Source of the DNA: an uncultured Campylobacter sp.
GTDB taxonomy: Bacteria > Campylobacterota > Campylobacteria > Campylobacterales > Campylobacteraceae
NCBI GenBank assembly: GCA_934718785.1
Contig: CAKVAF010000009.1
Span: 1 to 64,000 of the forward strand
Length of the DNA stretch: 64,000 nt
Direction of reading: 5' to 3'
Position 1 is the first letter of the stretch. Every line of letters starts with the position of its first letter. The position numbers and the translations under genes were made by a program. The notes below the pieces were generated by a model. It was given only the letters and a program-made list of their open reading frames with translations, did not search any database and was not told the DNA's origin. Shown here in pieces: positions 8,086 to 15,077 of this stretch.

Positions 8086-9324
8086 ATGAAATTTGATATT
8101 AAAATTAATTCTTTACAGACTTTTTATAGACTTTTTAAGGCATTTCAAAGTCTGGCACCTTTAAGACTTTTTGCGCCCTTAGCAGTGTTTCTTGGCATTT
8201 TTATTTGTTTTGCACTTGTGTTAAAGCCTGAAATTTTCATCATTTTACATCAATTTTTATTTGCAAAAATCTTTATAGGCTTAGCTTTTAGCGCCTTTTT
8301 ACTCACGGCAATGCCTGTGTGGTGTGAGTTTAAGCACTCTTTAAAAGCCTTTAAATTCACGCTTTTTATTTTGCTGAGCTTGGCACTTTTTAGCGAATTT
8401 ATAGGCTTTGGCAGTATTTTGATGAGCGTTTTTTGGCTCACACTTTTTTTACAAAGCCTTTATTTTGTGATTTTATCTAAAAATACAAAAAATTTCTCTT
8501 TGCTTTTTCTGCTCTTTTTTCTCTTTGTTTTAGAGCTTTTACAGGGCTTAAATGAAGTTAATGTGCTAGAATTGAGCTATTTTTTAGGCACTAGACTTCA
8601 AATAAGCTTTTTGTTTGCCCTAATCATAGGCATTTTAATCATTTCTTTTCGTATCAGTATCGTCCTTTGCAATGAAGCCTTGCAAAAAATGAAGCCTCAA
8701 AGTCTTTTTATCGGTGATTTTATCACTAAAAACTTAAGTATTTTCGGGCTTTTTTTACTGATTTTTGCTTTGTTATTTCAACAAATTTTAGGCTTTAAAG
8801 ACGAAGTTTTAGCCTTTTTATGCTTTGCTTTGGCAGCATTTTTTTTCTCAAATCTTAAGCAATGGCTTGAAGCTGGGCTTTTGGGGCAAAATTATATAGT
8901 GATTTTCTTTTGCTTTTGGCTTGTTTTAAGCCTTTGTTTTATAGGCTTAGGGCTTGATTTTATGAACGTTTTTGGTGTGAGTTTGAAAAGTGCTTTCATT
9001 CATCTTTTAAATATCATTTTGCTGCTTGGCTTTAGCCTTTTTGTTTTTTGTATCGCTTCACTAAGACACAGCACTTTGACGCGCTTTGGCTTTGATTTTA
9101 GGCTTTGTTTGATTTTTATTTTTGTATTTTTAGCTGCTTTTTTGCGCACTGTTTTTGCGCCCGGTATAAATGAACTTTTAGGACTTGATTTTAGCGGCTT
9201 TGAAAGCTTTTTACCTGCGCCTTTATTTATTATTCTGCCTTGCTTTTTTCTTGCTTTAAGCTTTATTTTATGGCTATTTTATTTTATTTCTTTTTATAAA
9301 AAATACAAATTTAAACGCGAATAA
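8086..9324 (+). CDS. nnrS: NnrS-family multi-pass membrane protein
   Basis: The 412-residue, very hydrophobic protein has about twelve membrane spans. Residues 60-82 (LHQFLFAKIFIGLAFSAFLLTAMPVW) align with the NnrS hallmark, where HAHEMLFG precedes AGFLLTAVPNW. Of the usual His pair one His remains. Conserved-looking LRHSTLTRFGFD and a late Arg-Thr segment also fit. NnrS proteins are heme- and copper-containing inner-membrane proteins linked to nitric-oxide and nitrosative stress. The position next to a copper-receptor-like gene and an ABC importer is suggestive. Substrate and exact role are unknown. Confidence 0.75.
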   Translation: MKFDIKINSLQTFYRLFKAFQSLAPLRLFAPLAVFLGIFICFALVLKPEIFIILHQFLFAKIFIGLAFSAFLLTAMPVWCEFKHSLKAFKFTLFILLSLALFSEFIGFGSILMSVFWLTLFLQSLYFVILSKNTKNFSLLFLLFFLFVLELLQGLNEVNVLELSYFLGTRLQISFLFALIIGILIISFRISIVLCNEALQKMKPQSLFIGDFITKNLSIFGLFLLIFALLFQQILGFKDEVLAFLCFALAAFFFSNLKQWLEAGLLGQNYIVIFFCFWLVLSLCFIGLGLDFMNVFGVSLKSAFIHLLNIILLLGFSLFVFCIASLRHSTLTRFGFDFRLCLIFIFVFLAAFLRTVFAPGINELLGLDFSGFESFLPAPLFIILPCFFLALSFILWLFYFISFYKKYKFKRE

Positions 9325-9445
9325 GCCTTGAAATTTAAAAACTTGCCCCAAATTTATCTTTAAATTCCTTACTCTAAATTTATATTTAAAAATTTCACTA
9401 AATTTTTATAATAGCTTTCAAAATAAATTAAGATAAATTATATTA

Positions 9446-9474
9446 TAATAACAATTATTAAAATATGCTATAAT
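9446..9474 (+). promoter_or_regulatory. Promoter with palindromic operator before the DUF2325 gene
   Basis: TATAAT at 9469-9474 is preceded by the palindrome TAATAACAATTATTA (9446-9460), which would overlap the -35 region. Its arms TAATAA/TTATTA recall Fur or PerR boxes of Campylobacter, though the match is loose. GATAAGGATAAAAA leads to the ATG at 9489. Iron or peroxide control is a guess from this site alone. Confidence 0.4.
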
Positions 9475-9488
9475 GATAAGGATAAAAA

Positions 9489-9827
9489 ATGTCGGTTTTG
9501 GTGATTGGAGCAGATGAGATTACGCCTATTAAAGCGGTTTTGCACGATTTGGGCGCAAAAAAAGTCGAGCACTGGGACGCAAGAAATGAAAATCGTGTCA
9601 ATAGAAAGCCTATCCCGCAGGATACAAAATGTGTTGTAATGCTGACAAGCTTTCTCAATCACAACACAATGAAAAAAATCAAAGGCGAAGCCAAAAAGCG
9701 CAATATCCCTTTGGTGTGCGCTAAAAGAAGTGTGAGTTGTGTTTATTCTGAGTATTGTAAGGTGTTTAATCTTTCAAGCAATTTTGCCTGCCCGAATTCT
9801 TTAGAAACGCAAAATAGCCAAGATTAA
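9489..9827 (+). CDS. DUF2325 domain protein
   Basis: The 112-residue soluble protein has an N-terminal Rossmann-like strand (MSVLVIGADE) and the DUF2325 pattern of an HWDAR segment, a hydrophobic strand ending in TSFLNHNTMKKIK, and PLVCAKRSVSCVY. Four cysteines are present. The family is found in many anaerobes and microaerophiles and has no assigned function. It stands alone between nnrS and flavodoxin, with its own promoter and possible operator. Confidence 0.75.
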   Translation: MSVLVIGADEITPIKAVLHDLGAKKVEHWDARNENRVNRKPIPQDTKCVVMLTSFLNHNTMKKIKGEAKKRNIPLVCAKRSVSCVYSEYCKVFNLSSNFACPNSLETQNSQD

Positions 9828-9846
9828 GAACTTTTACGCTAAATTT

Positions 9847-9880
9847 TAAGGCGAAATTTTATATTTTTTGCCTTGAAATT
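9847..9880. terminator. AT-rich hairpin after the DUF2325 gene
   Basis: AAGGCGAAA and TTTTGCCTT can pair around a short AT loop shortly after the stop, followed by T-rich DNA. This suggests a weak terminator separating this gene from fldA. Confidence 0.4.
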
Positions 9881-9995
9881 TTTTAAATTTAAGTTACAAA
9901 TTTACACAAATTTTTTTAAAAAACTTGCAAAACAAAATAAAAATTAAGCATTGTTTTGTTAGAATTTGTGTATTTATTTCAATTAAGGAGAAAAA

Positions 9996-10487
9996 ATGTC
10001 AGCAGCAGTTATTTATGGCAGTGCTATGGGAAATACAGAAGGTGCGGCGAAGCTTATCGCTGAAAAATTAGGCATTAGCGATGTGCTAAATATCGCGGAT
10101 ATTGACGCAAATAAAATCAATTCTTATGACAAAATCATTTGCGGCACTTCAACTTGGGGAAGTGGCGATTTACAGGATGACTGGGATGCTTTTGATTTCT
10201 CAGGCTTAAAACTTAGCGGCAAAACAGCTGCTGTATTTGGTATGGGCGATAGCGAAAGCTACTCAGACAGTTTTTGCGGCGGTATGGGAAAACTTGCTGA
10301 AAAGCTAAAAGAAGCTGGCGCAACTTTAGTGGGCGCAGTGCCAACAGATGGTTATAATTTTGAATCAAGCGAAGCCGTCGTGGATGGTAAATTTGTAGGA
10401 CTTCCACTAGATAATGACAACCAAGAAGATCAAACTGAAAGCAGAATTGATGCTTGGGTTGCAGAGATTAAGCCTTCTTTTTCTTAA
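9996..10487 (+). CDS. fldA: Flavodoxin
   Basis: The 163-residue protein shows the FMN phosphate loop GSAMGNTEGAA (residues 8-18), the STWGSGDLQDDW loop (about 52-63) and the GMGDSESYSDSFCGG loop (about 81-95), all typical of long-chain flavodoxins. In Campylobacter flavodoxin carries electrons from pyruvate and oxoglutarate oxidoreductases to respiratory complex I and is essential. TAAGGAG precedes the ATG, and a strong terminator follows. Confidence 0.96.
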   Translation: MSAAVIYGSAMGNTEGAAKLIAEKLGISDVLNIADIDANKINSYDKIICGTSTWGSGDLQDDWDAFDFSGLKLSGKTAAVFGMGDSESYSDSFCGGMGKLAEKLKEAGATLVGAVPTDGYNFESSEAVVDGKFVGLPLDNDNQEDQTESRIDAWVAEIKPSFS

Positions 10488-10496
10488 TTTTTAAAT

Positions 10497-10526
10497 AAAC
10501 TTTGCATTTTTTAATGCAAAGTTTTT
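10497..10526 (+). terminator. Terminator of fldA
   Basis: AAACTTTGCATT, a TTTT loop and AATGCAAAGTTTTT form a perfect stem followed by T-rich DNA, ten bases after the fldA stop. Confidence 0.85.
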
Positions 10527-10603
10527 CTATATAATTCTTTTTTATTATTATATTTTCTAAGAAATTTTAATCATTTTGATAGATTATTTTTAAAAAATAA
10601 AAT

Positions 10604-11518
10604 TTATTTTTTAAAACTCTTTTTAAAGCCTTCTTCAAGAGAAATTTTTGGCTCCCAGTCTGGTAAAATGTCTCCAAATTCATAAGGAATGAAATTTTCT
10701 CGTGGCGAATACGCCCTTTCGCCCCATTTTATATGAAGCTTCACACCCAAACTTTGCTCGAAAATCCTTGCGATTTCTCTCAATGTCTTTCTTTCTTGTG
10801 AATGCAGAGCAAAGTGCTTATTTTGCGCTAATATGCCAAATTTTGAAGTGCAAATATGAATTAAAATTTCAAAAGCCTTTAAAACATCATTAATATAAAG
10901 CATATCGATGATTTGCTCGCCTTTGCTCATTTTTAAAATTTCGCCACTTTTTGCGATTTTACTCCAAAGATTAAAGATTTTACTCTTGTATCATTTGCGC
11001 CATAAGTATCGTTAAGATAGATATTTGTAAAAAGAATTGAAGTTGTTTGAGCGTAATAATCAATAATTTTCAAAAAAGCATTTTTACTCGCTACATAAAG
11101 ATCCAAAGGATTATCAGCTTTGTTTTTGTAAAATTGCCAAAAAGTGCCTACATTGATAAAAAATCCCTTAAAATCCACCAAACTTAAACTTCTTAAAATT
11201 TCAACTACCAAACAAAATATTAGCTTCAAAAAGTTTCTTAAAATCATCGATAGGATAGGTACTTGAAGGAACTAAGCTAGCGAGATGAACAATGCCATCG
11301 AATTAATTTTCACTAAAAGCTTTATGAGAGTATTTAAATCGCCATCATAAAAGCAAATTTTACAACCCCCCCCCCCCTTTTTTTTTTTTTTTTATGCGAG
11401 TGATGTTGCTATTTTTACGCACAAGAGCTGTGATTTCATATTTTTTGTGCAATTTCAAAATGAAATTTGTGCCTATAAAGCCCGTAGCTCCGGTAAGAAG
11501 TATTTTTAATTTATTCAT
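10604..11518 (-). pseudogene. Broken NAD-dependent epimerase/dehydratase with homopolymer tracts
   Basis: The minus strand starts at 11518 with a Rossmann motif (ILLTGATGFIGTNF) but runs into an A16-G12 tract (16 T at 11378-11393 and 12 C at 11366-11377 on the plus strand) and stops directly after it. Homology continues in other frames: DGDLNTLIK, FDGIVHLASL, then 10933-11247 (GTFWQFYKNKADNP..ASKNAF) and 10604-10930 (MSKGEQIIDMLYINDV). At least three shifts separate these pieces. The whole resembles sugar-nucleotide epimerases of Campylobacter surface-glycan loci. The G tract is like the phase-variable tracts of such genes, but the other shifts mean no single tract change would restore it. 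Confidence 0.85.
11366..11393 (+). repeat. C12-T16 homopolymer pair
   Basis: Twelve C residues are followed at once by sixteen T residues, inside the epimerase pseudogene (A16-G12 in its reading direction). G tracts of this length slip often in Campylobacter and cause phase variation. The adjoining T tract is unusual and may itself come from slippage in a decaying gene. Confidence 0.9.
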
Positions 11519-11615
11519 AATCAACCTTATTTTATAAATTTTAAATCAAATTATATCCAAAAATTTCATTTAAATTTTTTAGTATTTAAAATTTTCAAAT
11601 CACACCTAAACCAAA

Positions 11616-12212
11616 TCACTGCAGCGCATTTGTGCCATAATATTCCTTATAAAGTCTCATCACTTTTTTGGCTTCATCTTTTTTGCCAAGTCGCTCAAGG
11701 CTTTTTGCATAAATTTGCCAAGTTTGCACCCTGCTTGAGTCCATATCATTTGCTTTTAAGCTCCATTTTATCGCATTTTCATAATCTTTTTTAGACAGAT
11801 ACAAACTCGCAAGTTTTAGAGCCGTTTCGATATTTTCATCTTTTAAAAAGCTTTGTTCTAGGCTTTTTGCACTGATAATATAGCTTGAGATTTGAATTTT
11901 TGGCACTTCTTTTTTCTCAAGCTCTTCTTTGATGGCAGCGATTTTTTCATCTTTTTTTAAAAGCTCTTTTTCGTGTAAAACTTGTGTTTTTAAAGCCTGA
12001 GTTTTCGCTGCTTCAAGCCTTTTTAAAAGCTCATTTTTAGACTTTTGCGCCATTATTTTTTGTCTTTGCTCACTCCCATAAATTTCAAAAAAAACAAAAC
12101 AAAGCGCAAAAAAACTCACACAAAAAATCCCTATAAACACTCGCTTTACAAGCCTTTTGAAACGAAATTTATTATAATTTTTTTCAAGTTCTAAGATTTG
12201 TGTTTTTGTCAT
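11616..12212 (-). CDS. Membrane-anchored coiled-coil/TPR protein
   Basis: The 198-residue protein has a short charged N-terminus, one membrane span (about residues 27-47), a coiled coil (about 50-105) and a C-terminal TPR pair (ETALKLASLYLSKKDYENAIKWS and a second repeat with YAKSLERLGKKDEAKKV). The bulk should lie in the periplasm. It overlaps the ATPase gene upstream by four bases. A membrane protein next to an ExeA-like ATPase recalls CtsX/CtsP of the C. jejuni transformation system or MshM/MshN of pilus systems. That match is by size and layout only. Confidence 0.6.
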   Translation of the reverse strand: MTKTQILELEKNYNKFRFKRLVKRVFIGIFCVSFFALCFVFFEIYGSEQRQKIMAQKSKNELLKRLEAAKTQALKTQVLHEKELLKKDEKIAAIKEELEKKEVPKIQISSYIISAKSLEQSFLKDENIETALKLASLYLSKKDYENAIKWSLKANDMDSSRVQTWQIYAKSLERLGKKDEAKKVMRLYKEYYGTNALQ

Positions 12213-12955
12213 TTTTTGCCTATCATTTGATGATGAAACGCGCTCATTTCAAGCAAAAACGATATCTTCTTTTCTCCACCATAAAAAAGGCAAAGCTCTT
12301 TAAAACTTTTGATGATTTTATCAATGATTCGAAGATTATTTTTGCTTTTTTTAAGCAGCCAAGAAAGCTGAGTATTTTTAAAATGATTTTCATCAAATTT
12401 AAGCTCAAGATAGTTTTTTAACTCGCTTTTGCTGATATTTTCAAGTAAAATTTCAAGCTGAATACGGCTTTTAAAATGCTCTTTTTCAAAAATATTTTGC
12501 TTTTTATGAGAGCTTAAGATAAAGAAAATGCCCTTTAAATCGCTCATTATGCGAATTTTTTCAAGCAAACTCTCATCATAAATGCCTGTTTCATCAAGCA
12601 AAATGAGAATTTTCTGCCTTTTTTCTTTTAAAATTTCAAACAAGGCTTCAAAGCTTGAAATTTCTTTGTTTTCAAGCTTTACACAAAGAGCGTTTAAAAA
12701 ACTTTTTTCATCAAAAAAGGGCTCGCTAAAAAGCAAAATCTTATCAAAATCACTCCCGCTTAAATCCTTAAAAAGCTTAAAAAGCAGCATACTTTTACCA
12801 CTGCCGCTTTTGCCCAGTAATAAAATGAATTTTAAATTTTGTTCTAAGCCTTGTTTTATCGTCTTTAAAGCTGTATTTTGAAAGCTGAGCGAAATGAAAT
12901 TTGTAAGCATAAATTCTCTTTGATTTTTACCAAATATTATAACATTATTTAACAA
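12209..12955 (-). CDS. ExeA/MshM-like AAA ATPase (possibly CtsP-like)
   Basis: The 248-residue protein opens with a short region containing F-x-x-Q and then Walker A LGKSGSGKS (about 47-55) and Walker B ILILLDETG (about 115-123). The layout matches small ExeA-type AAA ATPases that sit at the membrane with a partner protein in pilus, secretion or DNA-uptake machines. Translation of the membrane TPR protein is coupled through a four-base overlap. I consider a role in natural transformation plausible but unproven: neither ctsD nor ctsE lies nearby. Confidence 0.65.
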   Translation of the reverse strand: MLNNVIIFGKNQREFMLTNFISLSFQNTALKTIKQGLEQNLKFILLLGKSGSGKSMLLFKLFKDLSGSDFDKILLFSEPFFDEKSFLNALCVKLENKEISSFEALFEILKEKRQKILILLDETGIYDESLLEKIRIMSDLKGIFFILSSHKKQNIFEKEHFKSRIQLEILLENISKSELKNYLELKFDENHFKNTQLSWLLKKSKNNLRIIDKIIKSFKELCLFYGGEKKISFLLEMSAFHHQMIGKK

Positions 12956-12973
12956 AAATTTGAAATAAATAGG

Positions 12974-14017
12974 CTAAAAACTTAAAGCCCATTTATCAAA
13001 GGGTATAAGCTCGATTTTCACGCCCTTTTCATAAAGAATTTCTTCATCTTCAAGTGTGATAAAAACAAGATGAAAAATATCATTTTCAAGGGCTTTAGCT
13101 AGAATTTTTTTAGCCTTTAAAATGAGTAAGGTTTTATCCCAAAAAGCGCTTGCGATAAAGGCTTTTTGCTGCTTTTTAAGATAAAAATCAAAAAATTTAT
13201 TATAAAAAATTTCTTCTTCAAACTTTAAAAGCTCGCAAAAAATAGCATTGCTAAATAAAGCCTTGAAATCCTTTTGAATACTTAAGGCATTTTTCAGTGC
13301 AAAATCGGCAAAAAAGATTTTTTTAAGCTTCTTTTCATCATGCTTTAAAAAATAAATCATGAAGCGATTTTCAAGCGCATAAACCGCGTTATAAAGGCTA
13401 TCTTTTGAAATTTTTATCTTTTTTTTAAGCTCTTTAAAAAGCTCATTGATACTGAATTCTTTAGATAAATTTAAAGCAATAAAAGAAAGAATTTCAAGCT
13501 CCAAAGCGCTGAAATTTGCCCTTAAAAAAAGCGATAAATGCGCTTTTTTACTGCGTCCTTTTTGAAAATAAGCACTCATTTGCGCACTCAAGCTTACATT
13601 TGAGCTTTCAAAGCTTAAAAACTCTTCAAAATCCAAAAAATCAAGCCAAAGCTCTTTAAAACCCTTGATTTTCAGGCTTTTAAACTCGCTAGCAATGATG
13701 ATTTGCTGGTTTAAAAATTGCGAAAAATCAATATCAAAATTCTCATCAACGCCGTAAAAAATAAGAATTTTTATAGGTTTTTGCTGGATAAATTCATTTA
13801 AACTCAAAAGACACTCGCTCTTAAAACGCAAATCCTTAAAGTCTAAAAACAAAAACTCTTCAGGCTTAAAAGCACTTAAATAATCTTTTATCAAGGCTTT
13901 TTTGCCACTGCTGCTTGCACCTTTGATTAAGGTGTGCTGGGCTGAAATTTGCTTTTTTCTGGCGTGATTTGAATCAGGGCTGAAAGATTGAGTGTAAAAA
14001 AATTGCAGAATTTTCAT
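12974..14017 (-). CDS. P-loop ATPase of the AAA_14/DUF4143 type
   Basis: The 347-residue protein has a P-loop GASSSGKKA (about 33-41), in which the usual Ser/Thr after Lys is replaced by a second Lys and Ala. It shows the family segment LDFLDFEEFLSF, a winged-helix-like region (ELEILSFIALNLSKEFSINELF..SKDSLYNAVYALENRFMI) and a C-terminal nuclease-like fold seen in DUF4143 proteins (FADFALKNAL..). It is the first gene of a three-gene minus-strand set with the ExeA-like ATPase and the TPR protein, 18 bases apart. Partners and role are unknown. The altered P-loop may lower nucleotide hydrolysis. Confidence 0.6.
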   Translation of the reverse strand: MKILQFFYTQSFSPDSNHARKKQISAQHTLIKGASSSGKKALIKDYLSAFKPEEFLFLDFKDLRFKSECLLSLNEFIQQKPIKILIFYGVDENFDIDFSQFLNQQIIIASEFKSLKIKGFKELWLDFLDFEEFLSFESSNVSLSAQMSAYFQKGRSKKAHLSLFLRANFSALELEILSFIALNLSKEFSINELFKELKKKIKISKDSLYNAVYALENRFMIYFLKHDEKKLKKIFFADFALKNALSIQKDFKALFSNAIFCELLKFEEEIFYNKFFDFYLKKQQKAFIASAFWDKTLLILKAKKILAKALENDIFHLVFITLEDEEILYEKGVKIELIPFDKWALSF

Positions 14018-14079
14018 TTTTATCCTTTTTAAAAGGATAACATAGTTAATCTAAAATATAAATAATTTTAAAATTAGAT

Positions 14080-14172
14080 TTACACCTTACTTTTGTTTAA
14101 ATTTTGTATGATAAATAAAGCAATGCTACCAGCAATAGCTAATACAATGGCTATATAAGCAAGTGCGTCCAT
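14080..14172 (-). CDS. Tiny membrane protein (30 aa)
   Basis: The minus strand encodes 30 residues: MDALAYIAIV, a hydrophobic span to about residue 22, and a basic tail NLNKSKV. AAAGGATAAGTTT precedes the ATG, giving a good ribosome-binding site that overlaps the end of the next gene upstream. It forms a pair with the 62-residue membrane protein. Small proteins of this build can be stress-response or toxin-like; no function is known. Confidence 0.55.
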   Translation of the reverse strand: MDALAYIAIVLAIAGSIALFIIQNLNKSKV

Positions 14173-14176
14173 AAAC

Positions 14177-14365
14177 TTATCCTTTCAATTCTATATTTCT
14201 TGTCACCAAAGACGAAACGAACAATAAATAACAACCTGCACAAATAACAATAATTGATGAAACAATGCTTGTATAATCAAGCACAAGTTTTAAAATTCCA
14301 CCCGCTATTAATGCAATCCTTAAATTCATTAAAGCATTGATTGTGAGATCTTGCCATTTTTTCAA
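14177..14365 (-). CDS. Small membrane protein (62 aa)
   Basis: The 62-residue protein has two likely membrane spans (about 14-30 and 34-54) separated by a short polar turn. GGAAAG lies upstream of the ATG. It ends four bases before the ATG of the 30-residue membrane protein, so the two form one transcript. They lie between a tRNA cluster and the ATPase operon. I do not recognise the family. Confidence 0.5.
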   Translation of the reverse strand: MKKWQDLTINALMNLRIALIAGGILKLVLDYTSIVSSIIVICAGCYLLFVSSLVTRNIELKG

Positions 14366-14473
14366 TCGCTTTCCTTAACTTCATTAAATTATAGCAAAAA
14401 ATGAGAAAAAATATTAAAAAATAAATGATAAATATTTAAAATAAAATTAAAAAGATTGATTTAAATTTAATTG

Positions 14474-14561
14474 TGGCCGGGAGAAAGGGATTCGAACCCC
14501 TGGAGGCTTTTACCTCAACGGTTTTCAAGACCGCCGCTTTCGACCACTCAGCCATCTCCCG
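14474..14561 (-). tRNA. tRNA-Ser (anticodon UGA)
   Basis: A class II tRNA with acceptor CGGGAGA/TCTCCCG, discriminator G and encoded CCA. The anticodon stem ACGGT/GCGGT-type pairing encloses CTTGAAA (anticodon UGA). A long variable arm is present. Confidence 0.95.
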
Positions 14562-14652
14562 TCTTTAAACACGCCGCAGTTTAAGCGTTATCAAGCTTTT
14601 AAACAGATAATCAATGCACTCAGCTTCAAGCTTTGTTAAGAGCCGAGTTAAT

Positions 14653-14726
14653 TGGAGGCGACACCCGGATTTGAACCGGGGATCAAGGCTTTGCAGGCCC
14701 ATGCCTTACCGCTTGGCTATGTCGCC
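14653..14726 (-). tRNA. tRNA-Cys (anticodon GCA)
   Basis: A 74-nt cloverleaf with acceptor GGCGACA/TGTCGCC, discriminator U and encoded CCA. The anticodon loop reads CTGCAAA, giving GCA. Confidence 0.95.
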
Positions 14727-14744
14727 CTATTAAAGCCAAACAAA

Positions 14745-14832
14745 TGGTGCCCGAGGCCGGACTTGAACCGGCACGGAAGTAATTTCCGAGGGATTTTAAG
14801 TCCCTTGTGTCTACCAATTCCACCACCCGGGC
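14745..14832 (-). tRNA. tRNA-Leu (anticodon UAA)
   Basis: A class II tRNA with acceptor GCCCGGG/CTCGGGC (one G-U pair), discriminator A and encoded CCA. The anticodon stem GGGA/TCCC surrounds CTTAAAA, giving UAA. Confidence 0.95.
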
Positions 14833-14835
14833 GAG

Positions 14836-14910
14836 TGGAGCGGGAAACGAGATTCGAACTCGCGACCCCAACCTTGGCAAGGTTGTGCTCTACCCCTGAG
14901 CTATTCCCGC
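14836..14910 (-). tRNA. tRNA-Gly (anticodon GCC)
   Basis: A 75-nt cloverleaf with acceptor GCGGGAA and its complement TTCCCGC, discriminator U, encoded CCA and anticodon loop TTGCCAA (GCC). It heads the minus-strand cluster Gly-Leu-Cys-Ser. Confidence 0.95.
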
Positions 14911-15077
14911 GTTTTCATCTTTCAAAGCATTTGCCTTGTAAATTTAAATCAAGCAAAAGCCATTAAAAAACTAGCAAGCCTTTTTAATCTTCAATCGATC
15001 ATTTAAAATAAAGATGAAACTAGAATTTTATCATTTTAAGCTTAAAGCTCGCTTTAATATTAGAATTTAAACAAGCT

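Noticed and set aside
14652-14966. 104-residue plus-strand frame across the tRNA genes
   Set aside because: It covers tRNA-Cys, -Leu and -Gly on the opposite strand; tRNA structure explains the open frame.
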